Assembly: GCA_039182965.1 (NCBI GenBank)
Contig: JBCDBW010000002.1
Coordinates: forward strand, 22,094-86,093
DNA from: JBCDBW01 sp039182965
GTDB taxonomy: Bacteria; Verrucomicrobiota; Verrucomicrobiia; Verrucomicrobiales; DEV007
DNA: 64,000 nucleotides
Direction: 5' to 3'
Shown: positions 23,817 to 32,188 of the stretch, one piece after another
Numbering within the stretch: position 1 is the first letter of the stretch
Layout: the number at the start of each line of letters is the position of its first letter
The notes under the pieces: generated by a model
The model's database searches: none
What the model was told of the DNA's origin: nothing
The model's input: the letters and a program-made list of their open reading frames with translations, nothing else
Translations under genes and position numbers: made by a program

Positions 23817-26222
23817 ATGTCAAATCCCACCGCGATTTTTGGCGCGATTGGGCTTTTTACCGCGTCGTTAACGACTGTGGGAGCCGAGGAGCCGGTCCGT
23901 TCTTTCAAGTCTTTCGCGGAGCCGTTCCTGGTCGAGTATTGCTTTGACTGTCATGACGCGAGCACGGAGAAGGGCGGTGTCTCCTTGGAAGAGCTAGCGG
24001 ACATCAGTCCCGACAACGCGGTTTTATGGAAGTCGGTTTGGGAGCAGGTGGCGCTGGGTGAGATGCCGCCTCGCGACAAGAAGAATCAACCGGAGAAGAT
24101 GGATCGGTTTTGGTTGTCGCAGTGGATCACGGGAGGGCTGGAACAGGCTTTGGCTGACGAGGGTGGATTCTACACTCATCTCCATCCGGCCAAGGCGAAT
24201 CATCTCGATCATGATCTTTTGTTTGGTGAGGCGGAAATTGAGTTCAAGCCGGCTTCAACGCCGGCACGGATTTGGCGTATTCATCCCCAGGAGCATTTGG
24301 TGCGACTTAATGAATTGATCGACAAGGAGCCGGATTACGATCCGGAGAACCCGGGATTGCGTGCACGGGGTGATCACATTCCGTGGAATACCCTGGGCGA
24401 GGTGAGGGTCTATTTCGGGCTCGACCGCATCACCGGTTGGGTAGGGGGGAGTGCGGCTTATACGGCGGCGATCACCGGATTTCCGCCGATTCTCACCACG
24501 GCGAACGACCACGGGTTGCGGAACTATGCGATGCAATACTCCGTCAACGGGGCGGAGGCGACGCAGATTTCGCAGAACGCCGAGGATATTCTTGTTTTCA
24601 TGGCGCATGGTCCGAAGGGCGAGCCGTATCAATTTGTCGACGATCCGAAGAAGGTGAAGCGGCCCGCCGAGTATGATGGGTTGGACATTCGCGGGACGAT
24701 TCAGAGTTTGGTGTATTCACGGGATCCGCAGCGTCCTCTGACTCCGGTTTACGAATTGCTGAAGGAGCCGGGCGTCACGGATGAGAAGATTCGAGCGGCG
24801 GTTGATTTTCTTTTTGAGGCGCTGACCTTCCGTCCACCGACGAAGAAGGAAGCGAAGACCTATGTTCGCATGGTGCAGGAAGCGATTGCGGATCTTGGGG
24901 AGGAAGAGGGTGCGATCCTGGGGCTGTCCTCGATTTTTCTTGATCGAGAGGCGTTGTTTCGCACGGAACTTGTGGAATACGGCACGCCGGACGAGCACGA
25001 TCGGGTGATGTTGCAGGATTGGGAGTTGGCTCTTGCCGTCAATGGGGCATTCAGCTATCTCCCGCCGAATTCGGAGCTACGCCAGGCGGTTCTTGACGGT
25101 CGCATGAAAACGCGTGAGGACGTTGAGCGTGAGGTTGCGCGAATTATAGAGGATCCCAGCATTCGGAAGCCGCGGGTGCTTCAGTTTTTTAGGGAGTATT
25201 TTGACTATGATAGGGCGGGTCGCATTTGTAAGGACACGGCTGCTTTGAAGAAGGCCGCGGGCGGCAATGACACGAGGAGATACACCGAGGCAATGTACGC
25301 CGCGACTCAAAGCACCGATCGCCTTATCGAGCTGATTCTTGAGGAGGACCGCGACGTTCTCTCTGAGATACTAACCACGGATCGCGTTGTTTATGATCGT
25401 CGGAACGACACTTTGTATTACAGCACTCACGAGAATCTGAAGAATCCCAAGCCGAAGCCCCATCCTGAGAAGCGTAACAAGAAGATCGAACCCACGCCTG
25501 AGGAGAAGGGACACACCATTCTACCCGACGGTGAAAGAATCAGCGTTCGAGTGCCGGCTCTTCGCTATTACAGTGGCAATTCTGATCGGATATTGACCAC
25601 CGCTCCGAAGGAAGAGCGCATGGGAATTCTTACGCATCCGGCGTGGCTCGTTTCGCACACGGACGCAATGGACAACCATGCGATTCACCGTGGCAAGTGG
25701 GTTCGGGAGCGCTTACTTGGGGGGGCGGTTCCAGATGTGCCGATCACGGTTGATGCCCAACTTCCCGATGAACCAGGCACGACCTTGCGCCACCGGATGA
25801 GGGTGACGTCTGAGGAGTATTGCTGGAGTTGTCATGACAAGATGGATCCGCTGGGTTTTCCTTTTGAGATGTATAATCATATTGGTTTGTATCGCACGAC
25901 CGAATATGGCGAGCCGGTCGATACGAGCGGGGAGATTATCGACAGTGGCGATCCTTCTATTGATGGGCCGGTTACGGATGCATTGGATCTGATTCGGAAA
26001 CTTGCGGAGAGTGAGCGTGTCGAGCAGGTGTTTGTGCGTCACGCGTTCCGTTATTGGATGGGGCGTAACGAGACTCTCAACGATGCTCCGATTCTCCAAG
26101 AGGCCTGGCGCGCGTATCGCGACAGTGGGAGTATGAATGCGTTGATTACTTCGCTGGTGACTTCGGATGCATTCCTTTACCGCCAGGTGACGCCGAAGCG
26201 TAAGGGCATTGCTTCCGAGTAG
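23817..26222 (+). CDS. DUF1592/DUF1588/DUF1585 heme protein, short variant
   Basis: An 801-residue exported protein. I use ATG 23817, 4 bases after the DUF1552 stop, because it yields signal peptide SNPTAIFGAIGLFTASLTTVGA and removes a 100-base overlap. The N-terminal PSCyt1 module has C42-F-D-C-H46. After a long region specific to this protein come a divergent DUF1592-like part (VRMVQEAIADLGEEEGAI, FLDREALFRTELVEYG), DUF1588 with a second heme-type motif CWSCHDKMDPLGFPFEMYN, and DUF1585 at the C-terminus (LAESERVEQVFVRHAFRYWM, LVTSDAFLYRQ). It lacks the DUF1587 segment that its counterpart at 37847-40504 keeps, so the two are not simple duplicates. Electron transfer coupled to its DUF1552 partner is the inferred role. 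Confidence 0.88.
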   Translation: MSNPTAIFGAIGLFTASLTTVGAEEPVRSFKSFAEPFLVEYCFDCHDASTEKGGVSLEELADISPDNAVLWKSVWEQVALGEMPPRDKKNQPEKMDRFWLSQWITGGLEQALADEGGFYTHLHPAKANHLDHDLLFGEAEIEFKPASTPARIWRIHPQEHLVRLNELIDKEPDYDPENPGLRARGDHIPWNTLGEVRVYFGLDRITGWVGGSAAYTAAITGFPPILTTANDHGLRNYAMQYSVNGAEATQISQNAEDILVFMAHGPKGEPYQFVDDPKKVKRPAEYDGLDIRGTIQSLVYSRDPQRPLTPVYELLKEPGVTDEKIRAAVDFLFEALTFRPPTKKEAKTYVRMVQEAIADLGEEEGAILGLSSIFLDREALFRTELVEYGTPDEHDRVMLQDWELALAVNGAFSYLPPNSELRQAVLDGRMKTREDVEREVARIIEDPSIRKPRVLQFFREYFDYDRAGRICKDTAALKKAAGGNDTRRYTEAMYAATQSTDRLIELILEEDRDVLSEILTTDRVVYDRRNDTLYYSTHENLKNPKPKPHPEKRNKKIEPTPEEKGHTILPDGERISVRVPALRYYSGNSDRILTTAPKEERMGILTHPAWLVSHTDAMDNHAIHRGKWVRERLLGGAVPDVPITVDAQLPDEPGTTLRHRMRVTSEEYCWSCHDKMDPLGFPFEMYNHIGLYRTTEYGEPVDTSGEIIDSGDPSIDGPVTDALDLIRKLAESERVEQVFVRHAFRYWMGRNETLNDAPILQEAWRAYRDSGSMNALITSLVTSDAFLYRQVTPKRKGIASE

Positions 26223-26246
26223 CGTGCGCGTTGCGCGAGGAGGCTG

Positions 26247-27647
26247 CTACATTGGAGCGATCCGTTTTGAGCCGACGTCGGTGGTGAGCATCACGTGGGC
26301 GTTGAAACTGCGGTAAATCAGGTCGTTTTTGATTTCCTGGTGGTCGGCTGAGTCCCAAAGATTGACGAACTCCCATGGATCTTCTTGCAGATCGTAGAGC
26401 TCTCCGGAGTTTTTTCCGTGGTATACGCTCAGCTTGTATCGCTCATCGCGATACATCGTGGCGAAGCTTCCGTCCCCGCCGGTGAAGAAACTGTCGAGGG
26501 AATCGAAATATTCACAGCGGACGAAGTCCCGGTGGTGATCGGGCGTGGCTTCACCTTCGAGGATCGGGGTGAGGCTTTTGCCTTGGGCGTAATCGGGTTG
26601 AGGCAGGCCGGCGAGGTCGAGGATGGTTGCGGTCATGTCGAGCAGTTCGACGAGAGCGTCGCTGCGAAGGTCCTGTTTGAATCTGCCGGGGCATGAGAAA
26701 ATGAGCGGGACGCGCACGAGTCCTTCGTAGAATCGGCATCCTTTGTACATGAGTCCGTGATCTCCGAGGGTTTCGCCGTGATCGCTGGTGAAGATGATAA
26801 TCGTGTTCTCCCGTTGACCGCTTTCGTCGAGGTATGCGAGCAGGCGCCCGAATTGATCGTCGATTTGGGCGATCATCGCGTAGTAGAGGGCTTGCTTTTG
26901 TTTTGCTTCGTGTTGTTCCGGGGTTTGGACTTCTCCTTGGAAATCGACGTTTGCCAGTTGGGCCTGTTGTTCGAGATCGCTTGTTTTGAAATGCGGGCCG
27001 GGCATTTCATCGGGGTTGAATTGGTCGGCGTAGGATTTGGGAGGGATGAATGGTGGGTGGGGATCGTAGATATTGACGGAGAGGAACCAAGGGCCGTTGC
27101 GCGATTCGTTGAAGAACTCGAGGGCGCGTTCGGTGGCCCAGGTGGTTTGGTGGAACTCGGTGGGAATGCGGTCTGTGCTTTCGCGCATGGCATTGAGGTC
27201 GCCTCCTTTTTTGCGGACCCATTCCGCGTAGTCGTGTCCTTCGGGCCAGTCGTCGCGTGGAGCGTGGCTGAATTTCCAGTAGCGATAGCCATCGTCGAGA
27301 CGGGGTTCCGTGCGTTTTCCGGAGCTTTGGAGGTGGAATTTGCCGATGTTTCCGCAGTCGTATCCGCTATCGGCGAGCAGTTTGCTGATGAGGGGTGGGT
27401 GATCGGGGAAAGTGTCGTTGCCGTTTCGGGTGTTGTGGAGGCGGCTGGGATACATGCCGGTCATGAAACTGGAACGACTTGGCGTGCAGATGGGGCTTTG
27501 GCAGTAGGTGGTGGTGAAGCTGGTGCCTTCGGAGACGAGACGGTCAATGGTCGGGGTATGCACATAGGGATTACCGAGGGCGCCGATCGTGTCGAAGCGT
27601 TGTTGGTCCGTGCAGTAGAGGAGAATATTCGGGTGTGTGTTACTCAT
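26247..27647 (-). CDS. Cytoplasmic-type sulfatase linked to a TTT transporter
   Basis: A 466-residue sulfatase. I start at ATG 27647; the longer TTG start adds only four residues. The protein begins MSNTHPNILLYCTDQQRFDT with no signal peptide, unlike nearly all other sulfatases here, so it should be cytoplasmic. The formylglycine motif is C54-T-P-S-R58 (SPICTPSRSSFMTGMYP), and the late metal motif is FTSDHGETLGDHGLMYKG. GNIGKFHLQ and the TDQQ start recall choline-sulfatase and phosphonate-hydrolase-like members. Its ATG overlaps the end of tctA by 8 bases, so it is translationally coupled to the transporter and probably desulfates the imported compound. It converges with the DUF1592 gene on the plus strand, 24 bases away. 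Confidence 0.88.
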   Translation of the reverse strand: MSNTHPNILLYCTDQQRFDTIGALGNPYVHTPTIDRLVSEGTSFTTTYCQSPICTPSRSSFMTGMYPSRLHNTRNGNDTFPDHPPLISKLLADSGYDCGNIGKFHLQSSGKRTEPRLDDGYRYWKFSHAPRDDWPEGHDYAEWVRKKGGDLNAMRESTDRIPTEFHQTTWATERALEFFNESRNGPWFLSVNIYDPHPPFIPPKSYADQFNPDEMPGPHFKTSDLEQQAQLANVDFQGEVQTPEQHEAKQKQALYYAMIAQIDDQFGRLLAYLDESGQRENTIIIFTSDHGETLGDHGLMYKGCRFYEGLVRVPLIFSCPGRFKQDLRSDALVELLDMTATILDLAGLPQPDYAQGKSLTPILEGEATPDHHRDFVRCEYFDSLDSFFTGGDGSFATMYRDERYKLSVYHGKNSGELYDLQEDPWEFVNLWDSADHQEIKNDLIYRSFNAHVMLTTDVGSKRIAPM

Positions 27648-29145
27648 TGCTTCCGTCAACGTTACCGGGGAGTTTGTTTTTGCGTGCGAGTTGCTTGTTT
27701 CTCACGATTGGCATGATCAGTAATAGGAGCGATATTCCGCAGAATGCCAGTGAGAGGGGGCGGGTGACGAGCGGCAGGAAGCTGCCTCCTGATTGCATGA
27801 GTCCGGCGACGAGGTTTTCTTCAGCGACCGGTCTGAGGACGAAACCGATGACGAAGGGGGCGAGGGGGATTTTGAATCGGTCCATGGCGAATCCAGCAAT
27901 GCCGAACGCGAGCATGACCCAGACGTCGAAGAAGCGGTTAGCCAACGCGTAGGAGCCGATCACGCAGAAGGTCATAATTACGGGGACGAGGATGTATCGC
28001 GGGACGGAGCCGAGGCGTGCGATCCATCTGACGGACGCGATCATCATGAAGACCATGCAGACATTGGCCCAGAAGTATGATCCCGTGATGGCGTGGACGA
28101 TTTCTGGATCGGATTCGAAGAGCATGGGCCCTGGTGCGAGGCCGTGGATGACGAAGGCACCGAGAAGGATGGCATCGATGACGCTGCCGGGGATTCCGAG
28201 GGCGATGAGGGGGATGAGGGCGCCGCCGACGGTGGCGTTATTGGCGGATTCGGAAGCGACGACACCGTAGTCGCAGCCTTTTCCGAATTCGTCGGGTGTT
28301 TTTGAAGCGTTACGGGCGGCGGAGTAGGCCATGACCGAGCCGATGTTGGCACCGACGCCGGGGAGGATGCCGACCCAGGTGCCGATGAGGCTGCTCCTGA
28401 GGATGTTAACGGCTTGCTGTCGCCATTCGGTGAGGGTGAGGAACATGCCTTTGCGGTTTCCTTGAATATCGCTATTGGAGGTTGCCGTGTGACGAAGGGC
28501 TTCGTTTAAGATTTGGCTCAGGGCGAAGAGGCCGATGAGGACGGGGAGAAGTTTGAAGCCATCGTTGAGTTCGGAAATGCCGAGGGTAAGTCGGATTTGA
28601 CCGGTGCCGGGTGCGACGCCGGGCATGGCGATTAGGATACCGAGGAGGCCTGCGAAGATGCCTCGGATTTGGGATTTGCCGCCGACGCTGGCGATGAGGA
28701 CGAGGGCCATGAGGACCATGGAGAAGAACTCGAATGGGCCCATGCGAGTGGACCATTTGGCCATGGGTCCGGCAAGGAGAATGAGGAATAGCCAGGAGAA
28801 GATGCCTCCCGCAAAAGAGGCGAGCACGCCGAGGCCGAGGGCGCGGCCGGGACGACCGGACTTCGCCATGGGGTAGCCATCGAGCGTGGTCATCATGGAT
28901 GCGGGGGTGCCAGGCATGCGCATGAGGGTGGCGGTAATGAGTCCGCCGCTGACGGAGCCCACATACATCGCGACGAGTAGAATCAGGGCGTCGCTTCCAT
29001 TCATGGAGTACGTGAGCGGCAAGGTGAGCGCGATGAGCATTGCCCCGGTGAGGCCGGGAGTCGCGCCGACGAGGATGCCGAGGGCGGTGCCGATGAGAAT
29101 CCATCCGGCAGCGCCGGGGTCTGAGATGAATGTCAGTCCTTCCAT
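27640..29145 (-). CDS. tctA: Tripartite tricarboxylate transporter, large membrane subunit TctA
   Basis: A 501-residue integral membrane protein of the TctA family (PF01970). The diagnostic N-terminal segment is GTALGILVGATPGLTGAMLIALTLPLTYSM. The mirrored motif GILPGVGANIGSVMAYSAARNASK lies in the second half, and about 11-12 hydrophobic helices are visible. TctA carries the substrate across the inner membrane, driven by an ion gradient, after capture by the TctC protein. It begins 12 bases after the TctC-TctB fusion gene and overlaps the sulfatase start, giving a three-gene unit tctCB-tctA-sulfatase. Substrates in the family are usually small carboxylates; the linked sulfatase suggests a sulfated organic acid or a similar compound, which is inference. 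Confidence 0.93.
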   Translation of the reverse strand: MEGLTFISDPGAAGWILIGTALGILVGATPGLTGAMLIALTLPLTYSMNGSDALILLVAMYVGSVSGGLITATLMRMPGTPASMMTTLDGYPMAKSGRPGRALGLGVLASFAGGIFSWLFLILLAGPMAKWSTRMGPFEFFSMVLMALVLIASVGGKSQIRGIFAGLLGILIAMPGVAPGTGQIRLTLGISELNDGFKLLPVLIGLFALSQILNEALRHTATSNSDIQGNRKGMFLTLTEWRQQAVNILRSSLIGTWVGILPGVGANIGSVMAYSAARNASKTPDEFGKGCDYGVVASESANNATVGGALIPLIALGIPGSVIDAILLGAFVIHGLAPGPMLFESDPEIVHAITGSYFWANVCMVFMMIASVRWIARLGSVPRYILVPVIMTFCVIGSYALANRFFDVWVMLAFGIAGFAMDRFKIPLAPFVIGFVLRPVAEENLVAGLMQSGGSFLPLVTRPLSLAFCGISLLLLIMPIVRNKQLARKNKLPGNVDGSNE

Positions 29146-29157
29146 ATTTGGGTTGTT

Positions 29158-30504
29158 TTACGGCAAGTCGATAACGAGGACCTGAGTGAAGAGATAGAAG
29201 CAACCGAAGCCGAGCGCGAGTCCGGCACCGACGAGGATGAAGACGGGGCGGATGCCGATGGGTCGTCCTTTGAGCCAAGCCAAGCCAAGCAGGGGGACGT
29301 AGACGAGGGTGGCGACGGGAAAAGAGACGCGGCCGATTTGCATGGCGAGGACGTAAGCGGCGCTCAAGAGCAGGACGGCGATCATGAGGGGCCAGCGGAG
29401 TGGGGCACTACTTGAGTTTGGTTCTCTGCTTGATCGGCCCGCGTTTTTTCGGAGTTCGTCAATTAGAATCCAGGCTGCACAGAGGCTGAGAATTACAATG
29501 AGGAAGTTCGGTAAGTTGGGGAGGCGATCGAGTTCGGCGATTCCCACGGATGCGATTGCTTTTTCGCGGCGATCGATTTCGCGGCGCAGCGCGTCTCCTC
29601 GAAGAACGACTGGATCCACCTTCATTTCCGCGAGAGTTTCGCGGAGGGCTTCGCTGTTCATCGCCCGTTCGAGGGCATCTGCGAAGACTTCGATTCGCTC
29701 TTGTGGGGTACCGCGTGGGGCCCACCAGAATTGGATGCCTGAGCTTACGACATCGTATCCTTGCTCAGTGGCGGTGGGCAGATCTGGTGCCTCGGGATGG
29801 CGATCTTGTCCGAGAAACGCGAGCGCGCGGATGCCGGCATCGCGGAATTGGAAATATTCGGATATCGAGAAAGCGGTGGCGTCGATGTGACCGCCTTGGA
29901 GGGACGCGAAGCGTTTGGCGCCGCCGCCGGTTTGGACGTATCGGAATGCGCTGCCAGGTGCTTGGGCTTCGAGTTGGCGTCCGGCGAAATAACTGGGGGC
30001 CCCGACATTGGCGCCGAAGACGATGGTGTCGGGCTCGGCACCGGCTGTTTCCATCAGAGAGGCGAGGTCTTGGTGGGGAGAATTTTCGTCGACGCAGACG
30101 ACCATCCCGGCGGTGCCGGTGGCGGCGATCGGGGTGAAGGCTTCGGGGCCGTAGGGGGTGATGCCGGCGTACTTCGCGGTGATGATGCCTTCGTGGAGAT
30201 TGAGGAGAGTGTATCCATCTGCGAGCGCGTCTTTGACCCGGCGGCTGCCGATGGAACCGCCGGCTCCGGGCACGTTAATGACGACGAGCGGCTGGGGGAG
30301 GAGGTTTTCGTCGCGGATTGTTTTTTGGACGACCCTTACAAACTGATCGCTGCCCCCTCCGGCGCCGAAGGGAACGATGATTTTGACGGGCTTGTGGGGA
30401 TAGGATTGGGAGGGCTTGTCGTCGGAAGGATTACAAGCTGCCAGCAGTAGAGCTGTGGCACAGAGCCACCACACTCGTATTCCCAGGTTGTATGAGTCCC
30501 GCAT
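29158..30504 (-). CDS. TctC-TctB fusion: lipid-anchored substrate-binding protein joined to the small TTT membrane subunit
   Basis: A 448-residue chain with two normally separate subunits. It begins with a lipoprotein signal and lipobox L21-A-A-C24. Residues 33-330 form a TctC/Bug periplasmic binding domain (KPVKIIVPFGAGGGSDQFVR, VINVPGAGGSIGSRRVKDAL, YVQTGGGAKRFASLQGGHID, SSGIQFWWAPRGTP). Residues about 338-448 form four hydrophobic helices matching TctB in length and number (FLIVILSLCAAWILIDEL, PLMIAVLLLSAAYVLAMQIG, TLVYVPLLGLAWL, FILVGAGLALGFGCFYLF). Stand-alone TctC is about 320 residues and TctB about 150, and no other tctB is nearby. The binding protein would thus be tethered at both ends. 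It is first in the tctCB-tctA-sulfatase unit. Confidence 0.85.
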   Translation of the reverse strand: MRDSYNLGIRVWWLCATALLLAACNPSDDKPSQSYPHKPVKIIVPFGAGGGSDQFVRVVQKTIRDENLLPQPLVVINVPGAGGSIGSRRVKDALADGYTLLNLHEGIITAKYAGITPYGPEAFTPIAATGTAGMVVCVDENSPHQDLASLMETAGAEPDTIVFGANVGAPSYFAGRQLEAQAPGSAFRYVQTGGGAKRFASLQGGHIDATAFSISEYFQFRDAGIRALAFLGQDRHPEAPDLPTATEQGYDVVSSGIQFWWAPRGTPQERIEVFADALERAMNSEALRETLAEMKVDPVVLRGDALRREIDRREKAIASVGIAELDRLPNLPNFLIVILSLCAAWILIDELRKNAGRSSREPNSSSAPLRWPLMIAVLLLSAAYVLAMQIGRVSFPVATLVYVPLLGLAWLKGRPIGIRPVFILVGAGLALGFGCFYLFTQVLVIDLP

Positions 30505-30559
30505 CGCATCTAGTGAAGCGGGGAATGATAGCGAGCGTCAATGGAAGTCGATGGGCAGG

Positions 30560-30778
30560 TTACGGGGTGAGGAGGAGCTCGAGGAACCGGTCCCGGGCGG
30601 CGAGATTGGAGCCGATGAGACGTGAGGCTTTGTCTTTCTCGCGTGAGGAGGCCTTTCCAGCGACGACGCGCCGGAGGAGGCGTCCCTCCTTGCGTTTGAG
30701 GGGCGTTGCCGGGGCCTTTTCAGGGATTGGGAGGGGATGATCGTTGGAGGTGGGGTGGCTGGTGGAGATGTTTTTCAT
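30560..30778 (-). CDS. Small basic protein of unknown function (72 aa)
   Basis: I do not recognise this protein. It starts MKNISTSHPTSNDHPLP, has a Pro-rich N-terminal third, then a strongly basic stretch (PLKRKEGRLLRRVVAGKAS) and a predicted helix RLIGSNLAARDRFLELLL. No membrane segment or signal is visible. Support comes from an AAGGAAAAG Shine-Dalgarno 8 bases before the ATG, better than most genes in this window have, and from its place in a co-directional series ending 55 bases before tctCB. The charge pattern could suit nucleic-acid or membrane-surface binding, but nothing specific can be claimed. It could also be a chance ORF. Confidence 0.5.
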   Translation of the reverse strand: MKNISTSHPTSNDHPLPIPEKAPATPLKRKEGRLLRRVVAGKASSREKDKASRLIGSNLAARDRFLELLLTP

Positions 30779-30893
30779 GGAGACTTTTCCTTTTTGTTTA
30801 CCGGGATACCGGCATCACGGGGAAGTCTTTCACGAAAAACGCACCCAATTCGGGTAAGGAAGGGGGTGAGACGCCTGCTTGGGGTGAGCCGGT

Positions 30894-31043
30894 TTAACGA
30901 CTTCCTTTCTCTACTTGGGAGATCGAGGAGGCTTCCGAAGGATCGTCTCTGGAGGAAGAGAAATTTTTATCCAGCCAGTGCAGGAGGGCGATGACGGCAA
31001 TGACGATGATAATGAGGCTTTGTGGTTTGATGGTGGTGTCCAT
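30894..31043 (-). CDS. Small single-pass membrane protein (49 aa)
   Basis: A short ORF of 49 codons. It begins MDTTIKPQSLIIIVIAVIALLHWLDKN, with one clear membrane helix over residues 9-23. A polar, acidic, Ser-rich tail follows (SSSRDDPSEASSISQVEKGSR). An AAAAAGGA Shine-Dalgarno sits 3-4 bases before the ATG. The N-terminus is nearly uncharged, so it looks like a bitopic small protein rather than a cleaved secretory peptide. It lies between the DUF1080 gene at the end of the sigma/FecR operon and the 72-residue ORF, all in one direction. Small proteins of this kind often regulate a nearby transporter; the TctCB-TctA genes downstream make that a reasonable guess, no more. Confidence 0.6.
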   Translation of the reverse strand: MDTTIKPQSLIIIVIAVIALLHWLDKNFSSSRDDPSEASSISQVEKGSR

Positions 31044-31110
31044 GGTCCTTTTTCTTTGGTTATTGTCACAGGGCGCTGGAGGGGCATGGATGGCACCATT
31101 CCACTTGAGA

Positions 31111-31151
31111 ATGACAAAGTGGGGGGCGGATGGATGACAGTTTTGTCATTC
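31111..31151. promoter_or_regulatory. ATGACA/TGTCAT inverted repeat cluster
   Basis: A perfect palindrome ATGACA-GTTT-TGTCAT occupies 31134-31149. A further ATGACA at 31111-31116 pairs with the same right arm (GAATGACAAA at 31109-31118 against TTTGTCATTC at 31142-31151, 10 of 10 bases). Two alternative pairings with one shared arm look more like an operator or a switchable RNA structure than a terminator. It lies in the gap after the DUF1080 stop and 68-106 bases upstream of the 49-residue ORF. Confidence 0.4.
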
Positions 31152-31186
31152 CTGGCCAAGGGGGTGAGAGGGAGGGGTCTGGTCGG

Positions 31187-32188
31187 CTAGTCGACGACGG
31201 GATGGAAAAAGATGTTCCGGTATTGGACGGAGGTATGATCGCCCTGCAGGTAGAGGGGACCTGGAGAGGTGATATCGGATTGGTAGGCGCCCATGGTGTT
31301 GCCGACAATGGGTTGGTTATCGATGACCGTTTCTCCATTGAGGATGACGGTGGCGTGGCGATCGACGATGGTGATTTCGTATTTTTGCCATTCACCGCCT
31401 ACCTTGCCGGCCATCTTCGTAGGTTCGATGCGGCCAAAGATGGCGCCGACCCCCTGGATGCCCTGCATGCGGGAGTCACGATCGACGACTTGGGCTTCGT
31501 AGGCGCCACGGACGTAAATGCCGCTATTGCCGCCGGGGGGGACGTTGAATTCGATTTCGAGTTTGCCATCGCCGAAGACACCTTCGGTGCGGAGGTTTCC
31601 GTAGCGTGAGAAGGGGTCGAAGGTTTCTTTTGGGGTTTCGTTGACGAGGATGCCGTCGGCGGCTTTCCAGCCGTTGCGGTGTTCGGGGTTGGAGAGTTTC
31701 CAACCGGAGAGGTCGGTGCCGTTGAAGAGGGAGACCGGCTCGCCGAATTTTACCTGAGAGAGGTCGGGGGCATCCGGGAGGGGCGGGAGACGTTTACCTG
31801 TGTGCGTGAGGGTGGATTGATCGGGAAGGGTGGTCACGAGGGTGATGGTGTCGCCATCGACGGTTGCCGTATGTGAGCAGGGAACGCGGTCTCCGGTGGG
31901 CGGGCCGCCGGGGAACTCGGGGTTACCCACTCGAAGGTTTCGGGTGAAGGTGAGTTCGTTATTGGCGAAGTCGAAGTCGGCGAGGTTCTTTGATTGTCCG
32001 ACGGACCAGAGTTGGCCGGTGAACTGGTTGTCGACGACCTCAAGGGTGAGCCAACCGGCGTCGCTATTGTTCATTTTGATGGCCCAGTTGCCGATGAATT
32101 CACCGGCGCCGGCAAACGCGGATAGTGGGAGGAGGGTGATGCCGAAAAGGACAATCAGGAAGCGATCAATCGGCGGGTGAGTGATCAT
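31187..32188 (-). CDS. DUF1080 protein with extra N-terminal beta domain
   Basis: A 333-residue exported protein starting at ATG 32188, which shares one base with the upstream sulfatase stop (TAATG), so the two are translationally coupled. The signal peptide is RFLIVLFGITLLPLSAFA. Residues about 25-125 are a separate beta domain (GEFIGNWAIKMNNSDAGWL, GQSKNLADFDFANNELTFTR, THTGKRLPPLPDAP) that is not part of DUF1080. Residues about 135-333 are the 3-keto-disaccharide hydrolase domain: EPVSLFNGTDLSGWKL, GNSGIYVRGAYEAQVVD, GEWQKYEITIVDRHATVILN, PGPLYLQGDHTSVQYRNIFF. It is the last gene of the sigma/FecR-led operon. Likely role: cleavage of 3-keto-glycosides in the periplasm. The extra domain may bind substrate. 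Confidence 0.88.
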   Translation of the reverse strand: MITHPPIDRFLIVLFGITLLPLSAFAGAGEFIGNWAIKMNNSDAGWLTLEVVDNQFTGQLWSVGQSKNLADFDFANNELTFTRNLRVGNPEFPGGPPTGDRVPCSHTATVDGDTITLVTTLPDQSTLTHTGKRLPPLPDAPDLSQVKFGEPVSLFNGTDLSGWKLSNPEHRNGWKAADGILVNETPKETFDPFSRYGNLRTEGVFGDGKLEIEFNVPPGGNSGIYVRGAYEAQVVDRDSRMQGIQGVGAIFGRIEPTKMAGKVGGEWQKYEITIVDRHATVILNGETVIDNQPIVGNTMGAYQSDITSPGPLYLQGDHTSVQYRNIFFHPVVD

